A stretch of DNA of 64,000 nucleotides from Diplonema papillatum (lineage: Eukaryota; Euglenozoa; Diplonemea; Diplonemida; Diplonemidae). Positions 1-10,697 of this stretch are shown here, one piece after another (the first letter of the stretch is position 1; each line of letters opens with the position of its first letter). The stretch lies in NCBI GenBank assembly GCA_030068145.1, contig JAPJBO010000486.1, forward strand, positions 62,001 through 126,000, read 5' to 3'. The notes under the pieces are model-generated. The model saw nothing but the letters and a program-made list of their open reading frames with translations. It did not search any database and was not told where the DNA came from. Both the position numbers and the translations under genes were made by a program.

Positions 1-668
1 TATGCGCCCAAGATGCCGCCGGTGGAAGAGATCGGCAGGTTTGCACGGGGGACCCTCGAGCATCAGAGGAACCGCAGACTCCAAGAGCGACTAAACGCGC
101 CCCAGAGCAGCATCAAGACGCTGCACCAACTCCGGAGGTCCAGCGGAGCAATGCGCTAGTGAGGCAATCGATTCTACAAAACGGCACAACGGAGATGTGG
201 TTTAGGAGGGTGCAACGAAAAGGCCACCTCTCAACACATTCTGACAGCGGGCGACACAGCGCACCTTGGATGGTTTCAGCCGGAGGCGGACCAAAGGCCG
301 GTGTTCGGGCATCCACCCGAATGCAGGCCCTGGACGCCTATGCGAAGGGAACCACGCGGTAATCCGGAGTGGGGCTCTACGCGTGCCAGCTGCCCGGGAG
401 ACAAGTGCGCTGAAAGGGCAACATGGGCCCTACAAGCATAGGAAGAAGGTGAGAACGCAAGCACGGCAGCGGCAGCAACACCCCAAGAATCAACGACAAT
501 AAAATGAAGCAGAAGGCACACTGCGTTCGTTCCCAACACCCCGACCCGACCAAGCAACCACCAAACCCCAAGAAGTACTAATCTCACAGCAACAGCCCAA
601 ACAACTTCCCCTAGCACCCTCGTGTGACAAGAATTCTCCAGTCCTCGAAACCCCCCGTGGAGGAAAGG
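1..668. other. Left-edge region without a recognisable gene
   Basis: Open frames exist on both strands but none has a recognisable motif or convincing composition, and they overlap one another. The long minus-strand frame across 276-962 runs into the MITE at 770-979, so it is not a host gene. Confidence 0.5.
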
Positions 669-1010
669 AAATATGTTGGACCGAAAATATGTTGGACCGG
701 ACAAAAGTTGGACCGCGGACGACCAAGGCAACTGGACCATTTTGTCCGGTCCAACATATTTCCGTTTACCATGCAGGGTCAAAACCTTGTGTCTTTTTGG
801 AAATGGCCAAAAAAAAATTTCCGGAAAAAAATTGGGTTTTCTTGAATTTAAAAATTTTGGAACAAAAACTGCGGCAATTTTTGAGGAAGTTGAGCAATTT
901 TTTTTTTTCCAGAATTTTTTTTGGGGGCCACGGCTCCGCGGGAGCGTTTTAAAAAGACACAAGGTTTTGACCCTGCATGTTACGGTATTTGCCTTTCAGA
1001 GTTGACCGCC
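662..1010. repeat. Palindromic dispersed repeat, copy A (interrupted)
   Basis: The sequence ATATGTTGGACCGGACAAAA (about 685-705) recurs as its reverse complement at about 733-760, giving a short foldback. The outer part continues as TTTCCGTTTAC, then the inserted MITE (770-979), then GGTATTTGCCTTTCAGAGTTG. Copy B at about 1,990-2,100 has the same blocks without the insertion, so this is a small dispersed element split by a later insertion. Confidence 0.7.
770..979. mobile_element. 210-bp MITE with 29-bp perfect TIRs, nested in repeat copy A
   Basis: The ends are perfect 29-bp inverted repeats beginning CATGCAGGGTCAAAACCTTG (770-798 and 951-979). The flanks are TTAC at 766-769 and 980-983, which fits a 4-bp target-site duplication. 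The related locus at about 2,070-2,085 reads straight through CCGTTTACGGTATTT and preserves the empty site. The interior is AT-rich with no coding capacity, so it would depend on a transposase encoded elsewhere. The superfamily cannot be assigned from TIR and TSD alone. Confidence 0.85.
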
Positions 1011-1560
1011 AGGCGCGTATCCACTTAGGCGGGGTTGGGTCGATGGGCATGAGGTTTTATTTCCCTTCTCTGGGGAAGAGCTGCCGCGCCAAACCTCGCT
1101 TCTTTGTACCACATGCGGAGAAAAGAGAAAGAGAGACATAAATAGAGACAGAGAGGGTTTGGAGGAGGACGCTGGCGTGCGTCGGGGCCAGTGAGAAGCA
1201 CCGGCCACCTTGCTAGATACATCCTGCCGCGGAAAAGGAGCCCTTTCATTCGCTGGGGTCAGCACCCCTGCGGAGGCCCTCTTCCGTGTGCCTTCACGCG
1301 GAAGGAAACACGCGCCCGGCGGAGGTCAACTGACCGGAGCTACCGGGGAGAGTGTGCTTACGTTGTGTGGTAACCTGATACGTTCGTGTGGTATGCGTCG
1401 ATTGTCTAATGAGCTTGAAGCCCCGCATGGGCGCTTTGTTCCGTGCTGTGGGCGCCGCCCGATGCACGCGGTGATTCGTTTGCGACAATAAAACCTGAGG
1501 GAAAAAGACTGCGTGTTTATCCCTCTCAATAAAAAAATGTCCCTTGACAAATGGGTAGTC
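1000..1560 (+). repeat. Dispersed repeat containing an AATAAA signal, copy 1
   Basis: Blocks at about 1,350-1,535 recur in the same order at about 40,720-40,935: GTGTGGTAACCTGATACG, a GAGCTTGAxGC block, CGTTTGCGACAATAAAACCT and GACTGCGTGTTTATCCC. The ACAATAAAACC block resembles a polyadenylation signal, so these may be LTR or 3'-terminal fragments of a retroelement. No coding sequence is attached to either copy. Confidence 0.55.
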
Positions 1561-1989
1561 AGGCGCGAGAGATGCGTTGGGTTTCTTCTTGAGCGTACCA
1601 AGATCGTCGTTTATTGGCGGCTCATACTTTTTCCTTCAACCTCGAGCCACTTCGTTTGCACTCTGCATTTTTGCGTTTGCACTCTACCAAAGCAATGGGA
1701 CAGACGGTGGACGCATCTTGGTCCACCTTCGGCACTGACCAACCGCAACCGGTCGCGATCAAACATCCTTCCACGCAAGGAAGATCTTGTGATTCCACCA
1801 CAGGGCTATGGCGACCAATGGCTGGACCATGGCCAGGGTGCTTCGTTGCGAGTTGCTGGAGGGAACTCAGCGGGTTACGCAGCGCCGCGCACTGTTCGGG
1901 AACTCCTGGCGGCGGACCCATGCGCGACTACGGAGTGGAGCGAGTGCTGGTCAGCCGCAAAACTGCACGAAGTACACAGAACCCCCCGA

Positions 1990-2110
1990 AAAAAGTTGGC
2001 CGGACAAAAGCTGGACCACCAGAGCCCAAAATAGGAGAGTTGGACCATTTTGTCCGGTCCAACTTATTTCCGTTTACGGTATTTGCCTTTCAGAGTTGAC
2101 CGCACTGTTG
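1990..2110. repeat. Palindromic dispersed repeat, copy B (empty site)
   Basis: This copy shares GGCCGGACAAAAGCTGGACC, TTGGACCATTTTGTCCGG and TTTACGGTATTTGCCTTTCA with copy A. It lacks the 210-bp MITE and so shows the pre-insertion state. Confidence 0.7.
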
Positions 2111-4600
2111 CCCACGACTCAGTCCAAAAAATGGATGCCAAGCCTGTCCGGCATAAGACGCACGCAGGCAGAGATATTCGTAACCTCCTGGGCCAAACGC
2201 AAGATACCAGAGCGTCTTTTGCCGTGCAACTCTATTTCTGGTACCAGGACGTACCTGTGCACGACTCTGCTCTGAGAGGACAAGGACGCCTCCTCCCTCG
2301 CGGTCCGTCTCTTCCGATGTTATTGTCCTGTGTTCCCACCGCATCGAGCCACAGGGGGGTGTTGTCGGAGCATACACAGCGACGTCAGGAAGAACCCCAC
2401 CGACAATGCAGAAGAGAACAACAGATTCAGAAAGCCCCACTCGGCACGGCCGCCGATACAAGTAAACATGAGAACGTAGGCTGGAAGCCGCAGAAGACGA
2501 AGTGGTAGGCACAGAAGAGCGGAATCTGGTATCAGAAAACCTCAGCATCCACATGTGACGACACTCTGCATCATCAGCTTGTGGTTACCTATTTGCTCGT
2601 GTCAGATCGCCGACGAACGAAAGCGGTGAGCTTCAGCGACTGCTCTGCACAAACGAGACTGTGACGACACACAAGCAGGGTCCGAGCCAAGTCGAAGAAC
2701 AGCCCAGGAAGGGCCCTGAAGAGTCAAAGAGCCCGCTAGAAGACGGAGGAAGAGAAAGTGCCCGCTGGTAGATCAAAAGAAGAAGGTGATCCCGCCCTCT
2801 GAAAGGAGAGCCAAATTTTGGCTGGAAACGGACACCGGATGGACACACAGAAGGACCCGCGAAGTGGTATCCTATAGGACCCCTCAGCATGAGGAGCCTT
2901 CCGGCGTTTCTTTTAAAAGAAACGGAAACGTTTGCGTTTCCGTTTGCGTTTCCGTTTCCATATTTCGAAAAAACTAAAAGAAACGGCGTTTCCATCCAAC
3001 TTAGCCCTAAGTGGTAGGAACCCTTAACAAAATTTCGTGATTTCAGGTTTTTGGACTTTTTTCAACAAGGGAACACGCACCCGCCCTGTGCATCCCCAAG
3101 GATGGGCCCTCCACAGTGTTTCTCGCCCGGAAAAATGTTCAAAACGCTCTGCTGGCTGTTATTTTCGCGCCGAAATGCATTTTTGAGCATTTTTGGTCTG
3201 TGGTCATTCTATGGTCAAAATCCGCTGACTTTCCTCTGGAACCGGATTTTTTTTTTGGGACTGAATTTGCCCATCTAAAAAGTCACTATTGGGCTGTTTG
3301 CGTGTCAGAGTGCACCCATGAGCGATGGAACGTGGTAAAAATACACTTTACACGAGGCGAGCGTCGCAGAGTGGAGGGGTCGCATAATATTTTCCGGCGC
3401 CACCGGCTTGAAAAACGGAGTTTGAGAGAGTTTTGGTACCGAACATGATTTTCACACCCTCGGAGCTTCTTCGTGACCGAACCGACCGGGAAAATGACTT
3501 GGGTTGCACCAGGTTGTGACCTGCGGGCCAAAAACGCTGTTTAGACGCCGGTATTGATGGTGCAACGAGCGTGACGGTAGCGTGACGGTAGCGTTACGGT
3601 AGCGCGAAAATAGCATAGTGTGTGCAACAGCAAGCAAAAAAAATGTCAATCCACCAGCATTGCTCAGATTACCACGCAAAATTGACTTCTCTCACGTACA
3701 ATGATGCCGAGGCCCAATTTTTGCTGAATTACAAGAGGTGAAAGAGGGAGGAGGATGCACCAGGTCACGGTCGAACCGTGCAGAAGGCACGAGTAGATAC
3801 AATGAAGGACTTCAGGGCTCAACACAACGATTCCGAAAGGCCGGTGGGCGAAGAAAGTTTGTGAAAGCCTCCGCCATAGGACCAGGAAGACGCTCTGGTG
3901 AGGTGGAGTACAAACGAGCTGGAAAACCTTCTTCAGAAGTCTGTGCAGATGAGCAAGTTAAGTCGACCCCGTGGGTTGCTTGCACTGCAGTGCTGGTGTG
4001 GTCATGCCTGTGGGTAGCCGGGACGTGGCTTTGGACCAGCACGTTTGAACCCGGCTGTTTGGCTGCTGCCCTGGTCCCGACGTTGCGCACGCCAACACAG
4101 CAGCATCCCTGGAGGCCCCCACTCGTTTGCTGTTTCTGCGGCGGGGCTGGTGTTGTCGTGTTGGTCGGCGAGCAAACTTCAGTGGCACCACCGGACGATC
4201 ACTGCGGGTCCGTTGGCACTTGCTCTGCATCTGGAGCACTTCTTTTCCGACGGCGCAGTCGCAAATGCTGATCATACTGCTTGGGAATGAAGCAATTGGC
4301 TCATTTTCCTGGTAGTTTGGGCCTGTTTGAGTCCTGGGGCCGCTACTTATCTGAAATAGAAGCTGGTCCGGCATGCTTGTCGATTTGTAGAAATGGGCCA
4401 TGCCTGCGACACCCCATTTTAGGTCATTTTTGACCCGAAAAGTGCCATTTTATCCCATTTCCTCCTGCTTTGTGGCCAGCCAGCGCCCGAACGGGGCTCT
4501 ATTTTCAGTTTCCTGACCGTTTTGGGCCCACACCACTCCATTTTCACGACCTTCTTCACCAAATGACCAAAAACACGAAATTTTCACCCGGGTTCCTACC
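2111..4600. other. No convincing gene; low-complexity patches
   Basis: I see no recognisable protein in any frame. Low-complexity patches include alternating GAAACG/CGTTTC sequence at about 2,908-2,995 and a GCGTGACGGTA tandem at about 3,568-3,605. Confidence 0.4.
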
Positions 4601-4893
4601 CCCTACCCCCCAGGCATCTTGTTAAGAACCATCCATCCATCCGTCAGCCGGCTGACCCCCCCCCCTGGCTATTTTCACTGTGGAGGTGGGAGACGCTACC
4701 TGTCACTCTCTAAGGTGGTCACCACGGTGGGCGGTCAGAAAAAAAAAATTTTTTTTTTGGGCCCAAATACCCCAAATACCACACTTTGGAAAATTTTTGT
4801 GGGCCCACTTTTGGCAGGGAATTTTGACCATTTCACCTTAAAGGATTTGACCACCCAGCCTCCAAGGCAACTGCACTGTAGAGGGGGGAGGGG

Positions 4894-5051
4894 GGGGGAT
4901 TGCAAGAACGTGCTTGGAATGGGTATGTGCTCAACACCGCACTGGTCCCGTCTGCGCCGTGTTTCGGTCCTTTAAGCCACGGACACATAAGGCGGACCAT
5001 CATCAGCGTGGAACCTGAGTGTCTGCAGACAGGACTGCGGTGTGAGTCTGG
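4894..5051 (+). repeat. 157-bp dispersed repeat, copy 1
   Basis: The repeat begins GGGGATTGCAAGAACGTGCT and ends GGTGTGAGTCTGG. Copies lie at 4,894-5,051, 5,394-5,551, 9,865-10,020 and, more diverged, 21,139-21,294. The first three are nearly identical, so their spread is recent. There is no coding capacity and I did not find a Pol III promoter, so the mobilising machinery is unknown. Confidence 0.85.
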
Positions 5052-5393
5052 TTTGTCAGGCGGCTGTTCGTAGCTCGTCACAGCCAGGACCACCCGTGCT
5101 ACTAGAGCACAGGCGAATCCGTCACGGGGAGAAGGCCCCTACAACCGTGTCTGAGCAATCAGTTAAAAAACTCAGGGCACTCGCCCTGATTGTGACTGCG
5201 ACTCGCTAGGCAGCACTGACTTGTCTTCTTTTTACGGTGGCAATCTGCGAAGTAAACTCCGCAGAGCATAGTGGACATGGGGTTGCCGTGTGCAGCACCA
5301 ATGGTTGAAGTACCAAAAGGAAAAGAGTGCGAGGAAGTAATCCTGCGTGCTGAGGGCAGCAAGTCGCGTAACGCGAAGTACCCTACTGGAATG

Positions 5394-5605
5394 GGGGGAT
5401 TGCAAGAACGTGCTTGGAATGGGTATGTGCTCAACACCGCACTGGTCCCGTCTGCGCCGTGTTTCGGTCCTTTAAGCCACGGACACATAAGGCGGACCAT
5501 CATCAGCGTGGAACCTGAGTGTCTGCAGACAGGACTGCGGTGTGAGTCTGGTTTATCCGGCCATCCGGCCAAAGTGGCTGATCCTTAACAAGAGCGCTGC
5601 TACCC
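5394..5605 (+). repeat. 157-bp dispersed repeat, copy 2, with 54-bp extension
   Basis: This copy continues past the 157-bp core with TTTATCCGGCCATCCGGCCA and then GATCCTTAACAAGAGCGCTG before a poly-C tract. The same extension and poly-C recur at about 59,745-59,811 without the core, so the full repeat is longer than 157 bp and truncated variants exist. Confidence 0.8.
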
Positions 5606-6404
5606 CCCCCCCCCGTGGGAGTCTTTATTAGCGGAAAAAAGTCTTTATTAGCGGCCGCTAATAGAGACTTTTTGGCGCCAAAAAGTCTCTATTAGCGGCC
5701 GCTAATAAAGACTTTTTTGGGCGCGAATAAAGACTTTTTCGGCGCGAATAGAGACTTTTTTCCCGCGGATAGAGACTTTTTCCCGCGGAAAAAGTTGTGA
5801 AAGTTGGGTCGAAAATTTTTGGCCAAAATTTTATGGTCGAAATTTTTTGGTCAAAAATTTTGGTCAAAATTTTTGGTCGAAAAAATTTGGCCAAAATTTT
5901 CGTCGAAATTTTTTGGTCGAAATTTTCTGGTCAAAAAATTGCCCAAACCCAGAACGCAGACCAACCCCCATTGATAAACACACACCCTGATAACCACAGA
6001 TACGACCCAGATACGACCCTTGAATCCCGGATCCTCAAGCTGCTTTGATCAACGCAACTATTGTAAATCGCTTTGCTGTACACGTAAATTGCTTTGTACA
6101 CTATACTCTTTCATCACGACTAACCGATAGCGAGTTTCTACTTCCCAAGCTCGAGATCTTGCGGGAGGGGGTTCGCCACCATGCCACCTGCACCGCCACT
6201 TCCAAACCAGCTTCCCATCCCCCCGATCAACAACCTCCAAACCGTCAGGCTGCAGCCCTACACCCTGCGCCACTTCCACCAGAAGCCCCCAAGCTCCAGC
6301 GACCATCGTGCCCGATGACGATACGACACCCCGGCACAGTCGCGGAGTTAGGGCCGCCACAGCAGAGCGCCTCTTATCACTGGAGGCTGGCATACCCAGA
6401 CCCG

Positions 6405-6716
6405 CAAACCCGCATACCCTAACCCGCAAACCCCGCAAACCCGCATACCCGAACCCGCAATACCCGCGAACCCGCAAACCCGCATACCCTAACCCGCAAA
6501 CCCGCAAACCCGCAAACCCTAACCCGCAAACCCGCATACCCAAACCCGCAAACCCGCATACCCGCAAACCCGCATACCCTAACCCGCAAACCCCGCAAAC
6601 CCGCATACCCTAACCCGCCAACCCGCAAACCCGCACCCTACCCGCAAACCCGCAAACCCGCATACCCTAACCCGCAAACCCCGCAAACCCGCATACCCGC
6701 AAACCCGCAAACCCGC
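6405..6716. repeat. Degenerate telomere-like repeat array
   Basis: About 310 bp of mixed CCCGCAAA, CCCGCATA and CCCTAA units. CCCTAA/CCCTAAA are known telomere repeats, while the CCCGCAAA form looks like a mutated version. It could be an interstitial telomere relic or an independently expanded minisatellite. Confidence 0.7.
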
Positions 6717-6775
6717 CGTGCCGGAACTGTTTTGCAAATACACACAGCAGATCAAAGAAAGGGGGGTAAGGTGGA

Positions 6776-7160
6776 AAATGCAGATCAAACGGGAGTAGAA
6801 TGTGCACACGCTTATCCGACTCTTGACTTACTATGCCGTGTTCTGAAAGCTGTCGAGGGGCCCCTCCATAGGTTCTCGCATGATTCGTTCGCCTTTGTAA
6901 CACTATCCGTTTGTAGTACGCTTCGCAATTGTGTTCTTGCACTCTAGCCGAATGGCGGGTGGCGGATTTCCGCGCTCGGGCGCAAGACACAATTATGCTG
7001 CTTTTGCAGTGCAAGCCGAACCCGGTTCGCGACTTCGGTTGCGGTAAAGTGTTACGAAGTCTTCGGCTTTCAGATCCGGATACGCGTATGCAACAGATAG
7101 TTAGAGGTCACTTGAAGGATACCCGTGTGCAGCGTTCGAAAGAGTTTGCGTATCTGGTGT
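6776..7160 (+). repeat. About 385-bp direct repeat, left copy
   Basis: It runs from AAATGCAGATCAA to GTATCTGG and matches 7,728-8,116 with few differences, at an offset of about 952 bp. Two long direct repeats around a roughly 570-bp spacer could be a TRIM-like LTR pair or a segmental duplication. I see no TG..CA ends, primer-binding site or polypurine tract, so LTR identity is not established. Confidence 0.75.
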
Positions 7161-7727
7161 CTTTTTTTTCTGGGGGGGAATCCCTTTTGACCCATGTATT
7201 TTGTGTGAAGATTTTCGAAGCAGCCCGAGGATATTCGTCAGTCCTTTCTTTCTTCCGGCGTAATTGTCGTCCAGGTTACTGATCGTGAGAAGGGGTTCCA
7301 AGTACATGCTGTCAATTCTGTCTGAGTGCGCGATGCAGTTTACCGATAGCCACCGCGTGCCTTCTGTGCCAGGGGTCGGATACGTTTACTTGCTGACCGG
7401 TGCTAAGTTGTAGACGGCCCACCTATCAGCCTGAGTTCAGCTCCACAAGGTTCGTTTCGTTAAGGCAACTCATGATCACTTCGGTGTGAGGGATTAGTCC
7501 TGTTAGAAACTGCTTGTGGGCGCCTGCTCCGTTGCGTGGTCTTCTCTCCGTACAGTGTTCCACGTCTGGAAGGTCCTTGCGTTCAGTTCGCGCTTCCTGT
7601 GGGCACAAAGACAGCCGATGACTTCAGGAAGGAATCAGCCATTCTTGCGTGATGTAATGTGGAGAGCCTCAGACTCCGTCTGTGGCCATTTGGGTTGTTA
7701 GCCCACCGTCCTTCGCTTGCGTTCGGG
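7161..7727. other. Spacer between the 385-bp direct repeats
   Basis: There is no recognisable gene or structural RNA in this roughly 570-bp interval. It begins with a T/G-rich stretch and is otherwise ordinary in composition. Confidence 0.4.
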
Positions 7728-8116
7728 AAATGCAGATCAACCGGAAGTAGAATGTGCACACGCTTATCCGTATCGTGGCTCACTCTGCCGTGTTCTGAAA
7801 GCTGTCGAGGGGCCCCTCCATAGGTTCCCGCATGATTCGTTCGCCTTCGTAACACTATCCGTTTGCAGTACGCTTCGCAATTGTGTTCTTGCAATATCTA
7901 GCCGAATGGCGGGTGGCGGATTTCCGCGCTCGTGCGCAAGACACAATTATGCTGCTTTTGCAGTGCAAGCCGAACCCGGTTCGCGACCTCGGTTGCGGTA
8001 AAGTGTTACAAAGTCTTCGGCTTTCAGATCCGGATAACGCCTTATGCAACATGATAGTTAGAGGTCACTTGAAGGATACCCGTGTGCAGCGTTCGAAAGA
8101 GTTTGTGTATCTGGAG
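7728..8116 (+). repeat. About 385-bp direct repeat, right copy
   Basis: This is the direct partner of 6,776-7,160. Differences are scattered substitutions and 1-4 nt indels, so the duplication is not brand new. Confidence 0.75.
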
Positions 8117-8436
8117 TCGGTTGTCCATCTCGGGGTATTTGAGACCCAAAAATTTAGCCCAAAAATTTGACGAAATTTTTGACCGCCGTGCAAATTTTTC
8201 TGAAACTTCGGAAAAAGTCTCTATTAGCGAGCGCTAATAGAGACTTTTTTCCCGCGAAAAGAGCGCTTTTTCCGCGTAAAAAGCCACTTTTGCGCGAATA
8301 AAGACTTTTTGGGCGCGAATAAAGACTTTTTGGGCGCGAATAAAGACTTTTTGTGCGCGAATAAAGACTTTTCGGGCGCGAATAAAGACTTTTTTTCCGC
8401 GGATAAAGACCCTGGGCCGCTAATAAAGACCCTGTC

Positions 8437-9868
8437 CCCCCCCCCCCCCCCCCTTTGCACTAATAAATCTTTTTTGACGTCACCCCATACTGGCCCCGAA
8501 CCCCCATCTGTGTGGCCCAAAACGGGTCCCAAACGGTTTTTGACGGGCTGAGTCGAGGTAAAGGGGTCTCCGAAGGCCCACGAATGGGCCCAGGTGGGCC
8601 CAGGTGGGCCCCGGAGCGGGCACTCGGTGCGAGGGGGGGTGCCCCCAAAATGGGGTCATTTTCAAAGCCTCGCCACTACTCAAGATAGTCAAACACCTTC
8701 TGGCCTCCAGCGGGAAACCCAGACTACACAACGACAAGATCGGCTGTGTTCCGCTGTAGATAGCCACCAGCGGGTCCTCTTGAAGCCGAAGAATGTTCTC
8801 AGGGGTCACAGATAGCCACCCCGCCTGCAGCGCTGCGGTGGGCAGGCACACCTTGTAAATAGAGTGGGTGCAGCAGGTGCACCCTGCCTAGAATCCGGCT
8901 TTACCAGCAATACTAATTAAGAATACAGGTTGACCCAGGAAAATGGAAACTGAGAGAGGGGAAAATGCCAAAGATCACGGGTCTGGAGTTCGTGGAGTCA
9001 TCGGTGAGAGCAATGCAGAAGTTGTCGCCGTTTCATGAGGAAACGAGACGTGGTCAGGTCAGTCCATGCAGAGACGACTCGTAGCCAGCAGGACCTCTTG
9101 CGAAAAGGTCTCTGGTTCGCCCTAATGACAGAGGAGGAGAACGTTGACATCTGGAAGCGCCTTTCTGGTAGGCTTTCAGAAGCCTTCAACAGCCTTGACG
9201 ACGAGGCGAGCCGGCGACGCATCGTGAGCAGTTTGGACTGGGCATGTGCCCGGTACAGGGCTGTTGGAATGGTCGTGGGTGACAATCTCGAGTTCAGATG
9301 CAGCCCCTCCAAGCAAGCGTCAGAAAAAGTGAAGTCGCCATCTCCACCTCCTGGTTCTTTTGCATTTTTCCACCTTGTATTCTGCGTTTTTCTGGTAGAG
9401 CACTGTGTTCCCAAAAGCAGGTGAAGCCGGATTCTAGGCAGGGCGCACTTGCATACCACACATTCTAAGCGTGTGCCTGCCCACTGCACACATGGGGCTA
9501 ACTGTGACCCCCGAGAGCACTCTTCGGCTTCACGAGGACCCGCTGGTGGCTATCTACAGCGGAACACAGCCGATCTTGTCGTTTTGAAGTCTGGGTTTCC
9601 CGCTGGAGGCCAGAAAGTGTTTGACTAGCTTGAGTAGTGGCGAGGCTTTGAAAATGACTCCATTTTGGGGGCACCCCCCCTCGCACTGAGTGCCCGCTCC
9701 GGGGCCCACCTGGGCCCACCTGGGCCCATTCGTGGGCCTTCGGAGACCCCTTTACCTCGACTCAGCCCGTCAAAAACCGTTTGGGAACCGTTTTGGGCCA
9801 CACAGGTGGGGTTTCGGGGCCAGTATGGGGTGACATCAATTTTTTTTTATTAGTACAAAGGGGGGGGG
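8437..9868. mobile_element. Long-TIR element, about 1.43 kb
   Basis: The arm at 8,437-8,902 is the reverse complement of 9,421-9,868 with a few percent divergence. Both start at a homopolymer C tract followed by TTTGCACTAATAAA or TTTGTACTAATAAA and end inside at CCTGCCTAGAATCCGGCTT. A 518-bp spacer carries a broken reading frame. This is a non-autonomous inverted-repeat transposon or fold-back element. The right C/G-tract directly abuts copy 3 of the 157-bp repeat. No clean target duplication can be read because of the homopolymers. Confidence 0.75.
8965..9424 (+). pseudogene. Broken reading frame between the long TIRs
   Basis: A frame opens with ATG at 8,965 (MPKITGLEFVESS...) and closes at 9,084. 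A second frame, +1 relative to it, is open from about 9,035 to 9,424 (…QQDLLRKGLWFALMTEEE…DDEASRRRIVSSLDWACARY…). Both have plausible protein composition, and together they look like one coding segment of about 150 codons broken by a 1-nt shift near the duplicated GGTCAGGTCAG. I do not recognise the family. It may be a captured host exon or a transposon gene remnant. Confidence 0.4.
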
Positions 9869-10020
9869 ATTGCAAGAAAGTGCTTGGAATGGGTATGTGC
9901 TCAACACCGCACTGGTCCCGTCTGCGCCGTGTTTCGGTCCTTTAAGCCACGGACACATAAGGCGGACCATCATCAGCGTGGAACCTGAGTGTCTGCAGAC
10001 AGGACTGCGGTGTGAGTCTG
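9865..10020 (+). repeat. 157-bp dispersed repeat, copy 3
   Basis: Nearly identical to the copies at 4,894 and 5,394. It is bordered on both sides by G-tracts. The right one is followed by GGTTTTGGCATCG, a junction sequence that recurs at about 24,455-24,475. Confidence 0.85.
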
Positions 10021-10697
10021 GCAGAGGGGGGGGGGGGGGTTTTGGCATCGTACCATATATGTGTCTCCCGTCCGATAGGGGTTAATCCAATTACGGCATT
10101 CCAAAAGTTCAGCTCCGGATCCAGTAGGTTGCCCGTTTTGGAGTCGTGAAACTCTCGGGTTTGACCTGTAGTGCCCAGAAGGCTTTCTGCGCGCTGGACA
10201 ACCCTCCCCCTATAACCGTTTCCCGCATACGGAGAGTTTGATAGAAGTTGCGCAGACTCTTCGGGAAACAGAAATCGCATGCCCAACGTATCAGGGAAGA
10301 GATGCACTCTTGTCCTGACATTGTCACAAGTGCGACGTCTCGGGACTGTTCAGTGTCCCCAGGGGGGATCTGAACCCCTGAACACTTCAGGATAACTCGC
10401 ATTTTGCATGCCTGTCATCGCGTAAAAAGCCAGGAATGCTGCAAAACTTGAGAAACTGTGTCTGTTTGTGAATGTTAGGAGCATCACCACAGCAGCGGAG
10501 AGTGATTTGAAGCTAGGGGAACAGCTTGAGAAAAGCCGAATGACTCCTGGGGACGCATCTGCAACTCGCGTACCTAAAGAACAACGCATGTCCTTGCGGC
10601 ACATCATGCCAAGCTCCCACAGCTGAACCGCGCCACGAACTCACGACCTTTATATTGTTAGAGCAACGAGTTGTGCAAGCTCAGTCAACAATTGGTG

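Larger units (their letters stand above)
5605..8453. mobile_element. Fold-back-like element with short-repeat arms
   Basis: The left arm (5,605-5,945) reads: C-tract, an array of about 21-bp units built on AATAAAGACTTTTTGGGCGCG with internally inverted members, then AT-rich AAATTTTTGGTC repeats. The right arm (about 8,140-8,453) has the same three blocks in inverted order and orientation, ending in a 16-17 nt C-tract. Inverted arms made of short tandem repeats resemble Drosophila FB-type fold-back elements. The 2.2-kb interior holds a telomere-like array and two 390-bp direct repeats but no recognisable transposase. The exact ends are uncertain because of the C-tracts. Confidence 0.55.

Noticed and set aside
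276-962. 228-codon minus-strand open frame
   Set aside because: It runs across the MITE and low-complexity DNA. Composition is not protein-like and there is no motif.
6405-6716. Regularly repeated short units resembling a CRISPR array
   Set aside because: The units are 7-8 bp and contiguous, with no unique spacers, in a eukaryotic genome.
10356-10390. tRNA-like T-arm on the minus strand (GGGGTTCAGATCCCCC)
   Set aside because: The T-loop has the wrong base at the invariant A position and no matching acceptor, D or anticodon arms lie upstream.
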